DNA of 64,000 nucleotides from Siphonodentalium dalli (lineage: Eukaryota > Mollusca > Scaphopoda > Gadilida > Siphonodentaliidae): the NCBI GenBank assembly GCA_032622095.1, contig CP136066.1, positions 10,687,784 through 10,751,783 of the forward strand. Direction: 5' to 3'. The translations under genes were made by a program, and so were the position numbers. The notes under the pieces are model-generated. The model was not told the origin of the DNA and did not search any database. It was given only the letters and a program-made list of their open reading frames with translations. Below, in pieces: positions 21,978 through 32,980 of the stretch; position 1 is the first letter of the stretch; each line of letters begins with the position of its first letter.

Positions 21978-22637
21978 TTTGCCTTCTAATACCTGTGTGA
22001 TTCCTTCTAATACATGTGTGATTCCTTCTAATACCTGTGTGATTCCTTCTAATACCTGTGTGATTCCTTCTAATACCTGTGTGATTCCTTCCAATGCCTG
22101 TGTGATTCCTTCTAATACATGTGTGATTCCTTCTAATACCTGTGTGATTCCTTCTAATACCTGTGTGATTCCTTCTAATACCTGTGTCATTCCTTCTAAT
22201 ACCTGTGTGATTCCTTCTAATACCTGTGTGATTCCTTCTAATACATGTGTGATTCCTTCTAATACATGTGTGATTCCTTCTAATGCCTGTGTGATTCCTT
22301 CTAATACCTGTGTGATTCCTTCTAATACCTGTGTCATTCCTTCTAATACCTGTGTCATTCCTTATAATACCTGTGTCATTCCTTCTAATGTCTGTGTGAT
22401 TCCTTCTAATACCTGTGTGATTCCATCTAATACCTGTGTGATTCCTTCTAGTACCTGTGTGATTCCTTCTAATACCTGTGTGATTCCTTCCAATGCCTGT
22501 GTGATTCCTTCTAATACGTGTGTGATTCCTTCTAATACCTGTGTGATTCCTTCTAATACATGTGTGATTCCTTCATATACCTGTGTTATTCCTTCTAGTA
22601 CCTGTGTGATTCCTTCTAATACCTGTGTGATTCCTTA
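21978..22637. repeat. 21-bp minisatellite, about 31 units
   Basis: Tandem copies of CCTTCTAATACCTGTGTGAT plus one T, with few point variants (TACATG, TGCCTG, TCATTC, TTATAA). Because 21 is a multiple of three and the units lack stops in several frames, a 236-codon frame is open on the plus strand (units PSNTCVI) and 129 codons on the minus strand (units TQVLEGI). There is no plausible start context, flanking exon or signal peptide, so I call it a minisatellite rather than a gene. Confidence 0.9.
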
Positions 22638-22689
22638 CATTTGTATTCGATCTATGCGCATATATCATTGGAAAATATCTTTTTCGTAA

Positions 22690-23470
22690 TTAGCTAAAAT
22701 ACTTGCATTCAAGCAAATAATGAAATTCATCACAAGCTTTGTTATCGTTGCATGGGGTACATGTGTTATCGGCTTCAACAACTCTTGACCATTGACTGGT
22801 TTCGATTGGCAAGTAATGATTGCTTGTTATAAATCTACATATTGTAGTTCTGTTCCTGTCGTTAAGGATTTTTAAGTATTCTTCGAAATTCAGGTCGTGC
22901 TTGAAGATTCTGTATATTTTATCTCTACTGGATGTGTCTATGTCATTTTGCCAACTGATTCTGTAATTGCCGATAAGACTACATTTCACATATTCGAGAA
23001 AACTACCTGTGTTTGATGCATTCCCAGTATATAAAGTATATCCATGACCACAGATTATTAAAATAATGCAGACCTTTCTGATCAGAACAGTGTCCTCTGC
23101 ATAAGGTATTACAAATAATTTTAGAAATACATTAAATTTCTATCTCAGTTCATTACTAATCCTAACTGAGCCAATAACACCTTAACATGAAACTTTGAAG
23201 ATCATTCAGGTAGAGACAGAACAATAAAGGTGATAGGTTTCCTCTTGCCTCACTCCTGACAAACAGTTGAATTTTCTGACATAAACCTAGTATCCACTTT
23301 ATCAAATGCTTTTTCAAAATCAATAAAGGCACAGTAATATTTAATATTTCTAGTTACATGTACTTGGTTTAAAATATGTAAAAGAAAAACATTGTCAGTT
23401 GTGGAGTAACCTTTACGGAACCCAGACTGGTTTTTCTCCAAAATATGCAGACATTTTATTTGTAAGAATT
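22690..23470 (-). pseudogene. Non-LTR retrotransposon reverse transcriptase, internally deleted
   Basis: Remains of a LINE polymerase, which copies element RNA at the insertion site. In order on the minus strand are NQSGFRKGYSTTDNVF (about 23380-23430); motif A AFIDFEKAFDKV (about 23290-23330); a frame change; motif B region RGNLSPLLFCLYLNDL (about 23198-23250); motif C PYAEDTVLI (about 23085-23105), where the usual YADD reads YAED; then, after an apparent deletion, a C-terminal segment with SNHYLPIE and CTPCNDNKACDEFHYLLEC (22690-22989). Frameshifts and the deletion make it nonfunctional. It is a non-LTR element, clade not assigned. The upstream part and endonuclease are absent, which fits a 5'-truncated copy. 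Confidence 0.85.
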
Positions 23471-23642
23471 TTCGTGATTAATGTACCCAGACAGCTATTC
23501 GGTTTTGGGGTCTCTTATGGTCCCCTTTATTCTTGCACAAAGGTACAATTGTCCATATTTCCCTGTCGGTTGGCACTCTGGGCCACCCCTGCCTTCGTGA
23601 TCACTCTGGCCCACACCTGGACTCGATGGTACTCTGGGGCAT

Positions 23643-23669
23643 CCTCCTCGGCGGCCACCGCCGAGGAGG
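23643..23669. repeat. Perfect GC-rich hairpin
   Basis: CCTCCTCGGCGG and CCGCCGAGGAGG form a perfect 12-bp stem with a CCA loop, in otherwise A/T-rich surroundings. Confidence 0.8.
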
Positions 23670-23999
23670 GTCGGTACCCGGTCTCCACTTGACGCGAGAA
23701 TACAAGAAAACTATAAAGAAGTCGAAACTGGTGTTGATGACATACTTAATAAATATAATAAATGCTCATGATAATAAAAACTCAAGAAGTTTTTGCCACA
23801 AGCTCAATAGAATCCAATCAGTATAGAGAAGTGAAACCATTATATAACTGACCTATATAAAGTACACCGGCTAACACATATTTAAGGTAAAGACAAAGAT
23901 AATAAACTTCAACTTTTTGGGAGTATAAATAACAAATTTTAATGTCAATAGCATTTAACTCATAATATCCCAAAATCTTTTATCAGTTGTAGGACCATA

Positions 24000-24165
24000 T
24001 TTTAATTAACAATCACGGTACAATTCTAACTAACCATCATGGGACCATAGTTGTATTAACCCTCATTGGACCATATTTTAATTAACCCTCATGAGGCCAT
24101 ATTTTAGTTAGCCGTCATAATGTGACCATATTTTAATTTATGATCATCGGACCATATTTTATTTT
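24000..24165 (+). repeat. Degenerate ~36-bp tandem repeat
   Basis: About four or five diverged copies of a unit resembling GGACCATATTTTAATTAACC. A further similar copy lies near 24870-24900. Confidence 0.55.
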
Positions 24166-24400
24166 AACCCTCTCTGGGTGTGACCACATGGAACCTTATC
24201 ATGTCACCTGGTTGGATCGACCAATGAGGACGCTCCGTTGGTAGAGGCATATCAGGAGACATCGGGTCGTCATCGTTGTAGCCCGTCCCATATGCAATCC
24301 ATATCCCCCTCAGGGTTCCCATATGAGGTCGATGTCCGCCATTTTGTTTTTTATGGAACTCTGCCGCCTCGGGTATATTTTCGGTGTATTTTGGCGCCAA
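24164..24400 (-). other. Open frame of unknown status, 78 codons
   Basis: The minus-strand frame starts at an ATG and gives a compositionally protein-like peptide containing GIWIAYGTGYNDDDP and RPHWSIQPGDMIRFHV. I recognise no domain and see no clear splice signals. It could be an exon fragment or chance, with a low prior given the repeat-rich setting. Confidence 0.2.
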
Positions 24401-24715
24401 GAAAAGGGATATCTGTCGGAAATCAAGTTCTGTTAATTTAAAGACATAGTACCATATACAAAAACCTGCATGTGATATATTTGAGAAATTCTAAACACTC
24501 ATACATTAACTATCAAACTCAAGTTTGTTGTCCTGCTTCTGGTGATTAGCCATTGACTCAATGCGTTGACGTTCAACGCCCATGACGCATCACTGTGACG
24601 TTACATAAGATAATAGCCATAGACAACAAATTTACTTACCGGCAGGTAATGAACTTCGTATAAGTAACTCAAATTCTCACACGGAAAACATGATATGTGG
24701 GTGACATGATAAAAT

Positions 24716-24857
24716 CGTTATAGGGCTCGTTGTTGCCGCCTACGGTGACATATGAGGCTCAGCGAGATTAATATCGGGCTCGGCTAGCGCCTCGCCCGAT
24801 ATTAATCTCACTTCGCCTCATATGAAACCGTATCCGGCAACAACTCGCCCTGTAACG
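24716..24857. mobile_element. 142-bp near-perfect hairpin element
   Basis: The left arm begins CGTTATAGGGCTCGTTGTTG and the right arm ends with its near-complement (CAACAACTCGCCCTGTAACG). The arms are about 69 bp with a loop of only a few bases around CGGCTAGCG. The compact symmetry suggests a palindromic MITE. No target duplication is evident. Confidence 0.65.
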
Positions 24858-25014
24858 TATAATACATGTATTTTAATTAACCCTCATGAGAGGCCATATT
24901 TTCAAAGTTGATATCAGGAGTGCATTACCTGAGGCCATTCTTATATCACCATTACGCCCTCTTCGGGTGTATATTGGCAAGCATATATGCCGTAGGTGAT
25001 GGACTAAATGTGAT

Positions 25015-25350
25015 TAAACGTACTCGGTATTTGCGTAATTGGATGTACTAAAGGTGATTAGAAACGTACTCGGTGTTTGCGTACTTGAACAATGTAACGA
25101 AGATAAACAATTTTGGCCTGATTATTATTCTGTATGCTATTACATGCACTATTCAGACCACTATTTCAAATGAAATTAGAACAAGTATGTGCATATACTT
25201 ATGTGGACTAGAAATGTACTCGGTATGTGCATACTTGAACAGCGTAACGAAGATCGTGTGCCTTTGGCCTGATTATTATTCTGCATGTTATTTCACGCAC
25301 TATGCTTACCTCAATGTTTCAATAGAAATTAGATCAAATAATAAAGTAAA
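25015..25350 (+). repeat. Imperfect tandem duplication, ~150 bp
   Basis: GTACTCGGT(G/A)T(T/G)TGCGTACTTGAAC...GTAACGAAGAT and GGCCTGATTATTATTCTG occur twice (about 25065-25210 and 25213-25350), with a shorter relative at about 25020. The 111-codon frame across it follows from the duplication. Confidence 0.65.
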
Positions 25351-25419
25351 ATACATGCCGAAAACAATTCAAATGTCGTATAAGAGAACCGAGAAACCGA
25401 TAGTTTAATGTATTTGCGC

Positions 25420-26245
25420 AAACTGGCGGCGCGTCAACATAATAACGTGTCAATTCTCTATTCGTCACTTTTTGGCAGTGGGTGTGTGGTTATTGGCGTA
25501 TCAATGCAATGACCGCTGCATGTTTGGTGATGAACATTTCAACCAATTGGAACGAATGAGCCCTTTGTGAACACATATCATACGTAAAGTATGGTGTTTA
25601 AATATTTTAAATTAAACTTCAGTTTGTCACGTCCGATTTCAAAAAAGAAATTTCACATCATTTCTCACCAAGTCCAGAGTATACATACATGCAAAACATA
25701 TCACATATAATCAACTACATAGCCGTTACCTATAAACAGATTTTTCACAATCACTACATTAAAGCTGCAATGTATTTTATATATGGCTGATAATATGATC
25801 TTGAGGGCGTTACCGTGTTTGGTTTTCTTGTAACGGTGTTTGTCGCGTGTCAGGTTTGTCGCACGCTTGGACAATCTTAGCACTCTGCCACTTCCAGACC
25901 GCTATAACATGACGACGTACTGTCACCATTTGATCGCACCCATGACACAGCAGGTATATTTGACACTGTGAGGGAAGCCAAGTTCCAATGTTTCCACCAC
26001 TATTGACTAAGCAATCTATCTCGAGTTCGCTTGTAAGAAAAATACCAAACATTTTAACGTCGATATGCGAGACTAATTGATCGCGAGTTAGATTGCTCTG
26101 GTGAAATGGCCGCAAACTGTATATCAGCACTTCAAGTGTGCGTTGGGTTTCACGTTAGCAACATAGTGCATATGCGTGGACAGAACATTCAGTCAGTATG
26201 AAGCCAGTATTTATACGACAGTTTGGTAAAACGGCACGTATAAAG
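25420..26245. other. No gene recognised; contains one dispersed repeat
   Basis: Apart from the dispersed segment at 25757-25835 I see nothing identifiable. The 106-codon minus frame (25810-26130) has no known domain. Confidence 0.4.
25757..25835 (+). repeat. Dispersed repeat, copy 1
   Basis: ATTAAAGCTGCAAT.TATTTTATATATG..TAATAATATGATCTTGAGGGCGTTACC followed by TGGTTTTCTTGT also occurs at 42359-42440 in the same orientation with few differences. Confidence 0.7.
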
Positions 26246-26247
26246 TC

Positions 26248-26512
26248 CGCCGAGCCGCCCGCCTGTCCGTCCATTCATCCGTCCGTCGAGCCGTTCATTG
26301 TGTCGAACCACCGCCTCTCCATCTGTTTATTATGTCCGTCGAGCCGCCCGTCTCTCCATCCGTTCATTATGTCCGTCGAGCCGCCCGCCTGTCCATCCGT
26401 TCATTATGTCCGTCGAGCCGCCCGCCCCTCCATCCGTTCATTATGTCCGTCAAACCGCGCGCCTGTCCATCCGTTCATTGTGTCCATCGAGCCACCCACC
26501 TGTCCACTCTTC
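26248..26512 (+). repeat. 37-bp tandem repeat, about 7 units
   Basis: Units contain CATCCGTTCATTATGTCCGT followed by CGAGCCGCCCGCCTGTC. The central four are close to identical and the ends are degenerate. Pro/Ser-rich frames of up to 130 codons result from the repeat. Confidence 0.85.
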
Positions 26513-26519
26513 GAATATC

Positions 26520-27107
26520 TCTCCGAAGAAAACGAAACTTGAGATATTCGTGAAATTCCTTCTAAATATGCGAAGACGGATGGATTTTCGATCCTCGCGA
26601 ATATTCATATCTATTACAAACTTCAGTATCGCGAGCGTATTGCTTTGTATTGTTTCCTTACATAAAGCCACTGTAGTGTGCATGGGATAAGACATTATTG
26701 GTATTAAAAAAGTCCCCATTTCATCAGTTCAACAATACCCCGATGATAACACTGCATAGTATACAATCGGCATGCGCACAACGTCCATAGATGGGACCAT
26801 GCGTGTAGTCAGTGCACCATCGTGCATAGCAGCTGTGCCCAGGCACCATTTACATATGAATAGAAAAGCATTCATTCGACAACCCTGGACCATTGTTGAT
26901 GTCGTTCGTGCATCAGTATGAAACCAGACACCATTTTCATTCGAACACGAGAAGCATTCGTGTTTATCTGTGATCGCGGTCCATTGCCGATGGTGGCTGA
27001 TATACCACAATCATATTGGCGATTTACATTACATCATAAAACTTGAAGTTTGCAGCGCTCACTTAGTCTTAGGAACACATAAAGGCACAATAAACCACGT
27101 ATACGCT
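26520..27107. other. No feature recognised
   Basis: The minus frame 26729-27010 is cysteine-containing but matches no domain I know. No repeat was seen. Confidence 0.35.
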
Positions 27108-27250
27108 AACGTACACGTGCACCGATTATGTCGTCTTTTGTTGCAAATTTTAACTCTCACTGTGCTGTTGATGAATACACTCGACACAACTTAACAAGCT
27201 ATAGATGACCATGCATCAGGTGTGTCTTAATACGCCCGTGTGCTAGTTTC
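27108..27250 (+). repeat. Flanking direct repeat, left copy
   Basis: It is similar to 27902-28030: ACGTACA.GTG, GTCGTCTTTTGT, AACAAGCTA, CATGCA.CAGG.GTGTC.TAATACGC, and CGTGTG. The pair brackets the palindrome-rich tract at 27360-27890. Confidence 0.65.
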
Positions 27251-27359
27251 AATGTGTATATTTTTGTGAGAGGAAAACATGTGTATGTATTGAAAGAAAA
27301 TTCACCCTTCTATGGTTTTGTTCATAACCTAATTTTGTTCTTCTCAAACTAAATTTGGT

Positions 27360-27890
27360 TCGGTGGTCAAAACCACAGATGGAACCAATAACAGTTTATT
27401 TCAAATCCAGATGACGTTGAGCGTAATTTGAGTATTTGGATCTGATTTAAAAAAATGGGTTTCATATTTATAGGACAAAGTTCAAAACCAGTATTGGTTT
27501 TGATCAGAATCAAATGTTATTTAGCATATGGTTTCGATCAAAACCAAAATTGGTTCCATATATATTCGGGACAAAAGTTCAAAACCAGTTTTGGTTTGAT
27601 AAAACCAAATACTCATACCATCTGGTTTTGACCAATACCAAAATTGGTTGTGTCTCATATATGTAACCAATGTAGGGTTTGAACAAAACCAAACACCAAA
27701 TACTCTACAGCAACTGGTTTTGATCAAAACCAAAACTGGTTTCATATATGGGATAAAGTTCAAAAAGTTTTGTTTTTGTTCAAAACCAGATGGTACTTGG
27801 TATTTCATTTTGATCAAAACATAATTTGGTTACATATATGCGATAAAGTTCAAAACCAATATTATTTTTTTTTTAAACCAAAAAGTCTAA
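27360..27890. repeat. Tract of TTGGTTTTGATCAAAACCAA-type palindromes
   Basis: Roughly 90-95-bp degenerate units combine GACAAAGTTCAAAACCAG with TTTTGATCAAAACCAAA and ATATATGGGA. The word TTTTGATCAAAA and relatives form local palindromes. The minus frame 27521-27817 is a by-product. Confidence 0.65.
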
Positions 27891-27901
27891 TAAGAGTGTA
27901 A

Positions 27902-28030
27902 CGTACATGTGGACGGATTGTGCATCGTGTCGTCTTTTGTGCAGATTATAACTTTCAATCTCAACACGTAACAAGCTAGAACACCATGCACCAGGCGTGT
28001 CATAATACGCACGTGTGGTAGTTACAAGTT
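27902..28030 (+). repeat. Flanking direct repeat, right copy
   Basis: The partner of 27108-27250, in the same orientation and about 790 bp away. Confidence 0.65.
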
Positions 28031-29479
28031 GCATTCCAGAAAGATTTACCATAACAGTTGGAGTTATCAGCCAAAACCAATAAAGATAACTCTGGTAAAA
28101 TGGGCAGACAAACCAAAAATTGAACTTCACTCATACTTTATGTTTGTATATGTAAACCTGCATACCGAATTTCATTCCATTCAGGCAGCATTCTATATTA
28201 AATTGATTCTCCCATCCAACTATATGATTTATCAAAATGTACATTGAAATGGTATATTATTCATTTGGAGGGGTGTTCATGTAATAAACACAGACGACAG
28301 ACAGACGTGAATATAATACAAGCTCAGGAGGATACTTTAATTTGTGGGAAATCTTCAGAAAACAAGTTGAACGAACGGACTGGCTGTTTGTTGCACTTAT
28401 TAGACACATTCCGCATAATAAACGACGACAGCTAATTACTACGAATAGTTATTTGTTGTAGTTGTATTTTTTTCGGAAGGTCCAAAATCCTGTTCGCAGA
28501 TTTGACGACTATCAGTCCGTTTGTGAGACAATCGTGCTAGTTATCTTATCTTACTCTATTTTGAGGCACAGTGAAGACCGGACGCGACGCGCGGTGCATG
28601 ATATATCAATGCATGTGAATGCCTCTGGCGAAACTATAGCGCTCGATTAACATAAAGAGACATTGAAAATAGTAAACACGGACACTTAAATGCCCATTCC
28701 ACCCAAATATACACAATTCATTGAAAATAATGTACCCAGCCATTTATTTGAATCATGATCTGAGACGGTACGTGGTATGAATTCTGAATAGGCGTTAACA
28801 GCTGATATGAACCCGACATACGCCTGAAATTAGTTAACAACGTTGTACTCACCTAGTAAAATAATTAGGATTAAACAAACGATCAAACTCCTTCCAAAGA
28901 TATGTATCTGGCGTTCACTCTCATTCAATGAACATTGACGCAAAACGACATGCAGTGAAGTATCAGCTGCGAACTTACGACTGCAAATAAATTATGTGCT
29001 CAGTGGGCGCATCATTTTATGTCAATCATTTCTGAGAACTCAACGCAGTTTCACAGCAAACAACAAACGGTCGACAGTGTTGGTTACAGTGAAGTAATTA
29101 TATCCCATAGGTCTCAGTTCTGGGTGAACCCGACTCGTATAATAGCTACGCATGCGTGCACTGCATGAGTCAGTGTTTTAACCAGAACTGCAGTCGTCTC
29201 AGTGTTAACATATAACGGCCCGCAGCCCTGAATAGCCACGAATTGTGATAAATGAGTACACAATAACCAGGATTGGCATCTGGGCAAATTATCCGCATAA
29301 AAAAAAAATTATCGTCGAGCATCGAATATATTTTAAATTTTGGATATAAAATCTAGAATCAGAATTGCATGAAAAAAATATTGACATTTTTTACCTCACA
29401 CCAAAAATAACCAAGTGCTTTACAATGTGCCAATGTCAATGTTTGCCGTCTGAAATTTCAAGAGGAATGATTGCATGTA
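28031..29479. other. No feature recognised
   Basis: No coding domain, RNA gene or internal repeat was recognised. Confidence 0.4.
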
Positions 29480-30225
29480 AACGCTCAAAAAAGGAAAGCC
29501 CCCCTCCCTAAAATATTCGGTAATATTTTATGAGATATTGGATGGATTTTGACGAAACTTAACGAAAATGTTAAGTGGTATATGATACACAGCATGTGTG
29601 AGGCACCGCCCTGTGAGTTATGTTATGGCCGGCTGAGCATGAATTGAATGAAAGAGTTGTGCTTTTCAAAAGTTGCAAAACACTGACGTAGAGTGGACAG
29701 TCACTCTATTGTTCCACTGTTTACACAAGTTGTTAATTGCTGTAAATGTGGTCTAAACGTGACACTAAGTCCACGATAACATGCATGTCATCTTCGGGAC
29801 ACACTGTTCCTGGTGAATGTCCATGCCATTCAGTCTAACCACATTCCTTTGAAATGACACCTTGAAGTTTCATGCTGTGAGCAACACAGAGTTGTTGAAA
29901 TCAGTCTCTTTGAAGCCATTTTTCAGTAAACCATGTTTCCCACCATGAAGGCCAGTGATGTACCAACAGATAAGGATGTTTCAAGTTTGTGCGAGATGTG
30001 GGGACCAAGGCACAGCTGAATGTCTGTGATCACTCTCCTTGTGTTTTTGCAACTTTTGAAAAGTTCCCCTCTTCCAGTCAATTTGTGCTCACTCAGTCAT
30101 ATCTCACCTCACAGAACACTTGATGTATGTTGTACCACAAATCATTTGTGGAAAGTTTCATAAAAATCCATCCAATATTTCATAAAATATTACCGAATAT
30201 ATTAGGGGGAACTTTCTTTTTTTTA
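29480..30225. mobile_element. Nonautonomous element with ~200-bp TIRs
   Basis: The left arm from TAAACGCTCAAAAAAGGAAAG through ATTCGGTAATATTTTATGAG and TTTTCAAAAGTTGCAAA (to about 29690) is inverted at 30040-30225 (GTTTTTGCAACTTTTGAAAAG ... CATAAAATATTACCGAAT ... CTTTC). The core is about 350 bp with no transposase. It is a MITE-like derivative of an unidentified DNA transposon. The target duplication is unclear. Confidence 0.75.
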
Positions 30226-30260
30226 GGTGTTTATTTAATATGTTTGAATATCAAAACTAC

Positions 30261-30927
30261 TACCTTACTCTTATGTAAATTCGCGCAGTACTATTTTTCG
30301 CGCACCAGTCGGTGTGCGAATTTAAACTGAGTAAAAAATAATACGAATTCTGAGTTTAAACTAATTAACCACAAGGAAAACAAGATAGAGAATTATGTTA
30401 ATGAAGTACAGGTAAAAATCATGGTACACCGTAAAGTCGACGATGTTTAAATGCTTGTAAGAAATGCACATATTCTACGTTATATGTGCACTGCTCTGGG
30501 TACCGTGACCATATATAGTTATAGTTATAGTTATTTATGTCATCACAACCCGCAGCGAAGTCTTTGTGTTGATTTTTTCTGTTGCCTTCGCAGTTGTATT
30601 TTTCTGTTTTCGAGTTTATTTCATTGATGTCCAGTCCATAACTATTTAAATATCAGTTTAATTATTTGGAGAATATAAACATCCATCATCGCAACAAAAT
30701 GATGATACAATTATGGTCTAAAAGATGAAAATCCGCCGTGAAGGTGTGCGATATACACATCGTCTTTAGAAACGACTAAGAACGGAAACTGTCAACAGAT
30801 CCAAGACTTTTACGAAAATATTTTTTGTCAGTTTTGAATTCGTGCAGGTATGTGCGCGAATTTAAAGTGCGCGAATTTAAAATTGAGCGAAAAAAAGTAC
30901 TTCGCGAATTTAAATACGAGTAAGGTA
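30261..30927. mobile_element. Nonautonomous element, TIR CCTTACTC, AATTCGCG motifs
   Basis: The left end TACCTTACTCTTATGTAAAT...TTCGCGCAGTACT and the right end, inverted, TACCTTACTCGTATTTAAAT...TTCGCGAAGTACT form TIRs of at least 45 bp. GTGCGCGAATTTAAA words repeat near the right end and at about 30312. A TA on each side would fit a mariner-type TA duplication. There is no transposase within its 667 bp. Confidence 0.7.
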
Positions 30928-30929
30928 TT

Positions 30930-31510
30930 ACCAGAGCCCAGTATTGTTTTAATTCTCCTGCAACTTGGCCCAAAATCCGTTGGATGGCGCTACCAATCGA
31001 ATTACGTCAGTCAGTGTAACCTGCGTGGGATTAGCCCCCTTGGGTGAAACATTGGGCTGGCTTTGTAAAGTTAAACCCCAAACTGTGACTGTTAAAGTAT
31101 ATTTCTATAGTGTTCCAGAAATATGTCTCTTTGTGTTGTGAATCGTTAGACATGTCCGTTATTGCCTAAAGTGATAATTTAAAAGAAATAACGGGCATCT
31201 TAGAGTTTTTCTCTTAATTTTAAACACATAATCATGCATTGGGCTGCGAGAGGACAAATGTCATATTATGCCAAAACAAAAATAAGTGAATTATTTATAA
31301 TGACAAGTGTCAGTGGATAACTAAAAATACATATAATAATAATAATACAACTACATACTATGACACCCCTGAGTGATTAATATTTCGGTGACTGAGCTCA
31401 CACAAGCACGAAAGGTAAATATATGTGTAAATATAAGCAGTCAATGCAAGATGAAGGAATAATACGAAAGCTAAATCGTGTATAATAATGTTAATTTATT
31501 TACTTATTTT
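30930..31510. other. No feature recognised
   Basis: A/T-rich sequence with nothing identified. Confidence 0.4.
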
Positions 31511-31512
31511 AG

Positions 31513-31660
31513 AAAACAAGACAGCCAATGACTGACGAGACGCCACCTGGCTGTAAAGATTTGGAAGTCTGGAACTCTGGAGGTCAAAACAGTCAGCACT
31601 GGTCAAAATAACTTTCAAAGAATAAGCTAAACAAAAAACAGGGACGTAGCTAGAGGGTCT
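31513..31660 (+). repeat. Diverged copy of the 3.5/5.0-kb repeat start
   Basis: ACAAGACAGCCAATGACTG, CTGTAAAGA, GGAACTCTGGA, AGTCAGCACT and GGGACGTAGCTAGAGG parallel 3497-3630 and 5028-5165, showing that the unit start belongs to a dispersed family. Confidence 0.6.
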
Positions 31661-32104
31661 ACATTTGTTGAATGTGTGGTATTGAATTCACAGCAGAGAG
31701 AGAAGACTAAGCAAAGGCAAATGCTTGTTGTCTAATCCTCTATTTCCATAAACAATCACACTGTTCCATAAATAGTATTACATGTGTATTAGCTAACATT
31801 ATGATTTGGAAATAAAATTATGTTTACACCAGGGCATGGTAAAAAACATTACATCAATATTATCCAAATACAAAAACTTAGGACGGGACAAAAATATGAT
31901 CGAGAGAGAATTAGAATCTAGCATTATTTTATATTAACATTTTAACCTTAAGTTGGAATTTTACAACTGATACTCAAGCTTTCTCAACTGTTGCGAAACT
32001 TCCAATCTGGCATACTCCTTTCTAATTAACCGACCCCCCCCCCCCTTGTGCAAATTTGAAGCCCAGATCCATGTATCTATATCCCAGTAACCACAGGACT
32101 CTCC
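31661..32104. other. No gene; short C-run
   Basis: Contains a 'gttggaattttacaac' type repeat fragment at about 31955 and a poly-C run near 32034-32045. Confidence 0.4.
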
Positions 32105-32970
32105 ATATATACTAATAAAACTCAACTATATTGGTTCGTTTGTTTGTTGATCCGCTATAGACGACCAAATGGCTGGACCATCGGACTGAACATTTGTATA
32201 CATGGATATTTTGACCCGGGGAGTTATTAGATAGGTCGCGTTCCTCTCAGATGTGTTAAAAGGGCACTACTAATTATTTTATATATATTTTGCGAACAAC
32301 GGTTGGATCATCGGAGCTGAACATGTGTACATATAGGTAATCTGACCAGGGGAATCTTATTACATATGTCTTGTTGACATCAGATGTCTAAAAAAGGGTA
32401 CTAATGATTAATCTAACTAAATATATAATTACATACTTGGTATGGTTGCATTTGGTCGGTGAAAATTGAAGCACTGGGATAAATAGACACGTAGCATGTC
32501 ATGAGATAGATGCCGTTGACCTCATATCAACTTTGATGGGTCTAATATTAGCATTAAAGAGCGTTCCTAATCAGCTTAAAATATATGTAGGACAATTGGT
32601 CCATATGGGTTACCTGACCAGGGGATTACCATGGGGTAGGCGCCTTTTACCTCAGATGACTTAAATGGGCACTAATACATTAAAAGATCATTAAAGAGCG
32701 TTTATTGACAGGCTTGAAAAATTGGTGCACAAAAGTAAAACGACGTGGGGAATGTGACTGGGTAGATGTTGACATCACACGACTTAAAGAGGCACTAATA
32801 ATTAGCAATAAAGAGTGTTTATTAACAACATAAAAGGTAAATCTAACTTCATTCGGAGAGCCATGCAATATGTGCTGTTCACCTCATATGACTAATAATT
32901 TGTTTAAATGACTTGATAACTAACGCATTCTTCACCCAAGCAACGCCGGATACCCCAGCTAGTAATATAT
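32105..32970 (-). mobile_element. Degenerate interspersed element with CTAG head, reverse orientation
   Basis: Read on the minus strand, it begins CTAGCTGGGGTATCCGGCGT near 32963, continues through about four degenerate units marked by (A)CTGACCAGGGGA and CTCAGATG.CTTAAA.GGGCACTAAT, and ends near ATACTAATAAAACTCAACTA. The short hairpin-forming GC-rich head is analogous to the heads of modules A and B. It lies head to head with module A copy 3, only about 20 bases of AT repeat apart. Confidence 0.6.
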
Positions 32971-32980
32971 ATATATATAC

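Noticed and set aside
21979-22689. 236-codon repetitive protein (PSNTCVI units)
   Set aside because: Product of a 21-bp minisatellite; long frames also exist on the other strand and there is no gene context. Kept only as a repeat and a finding.
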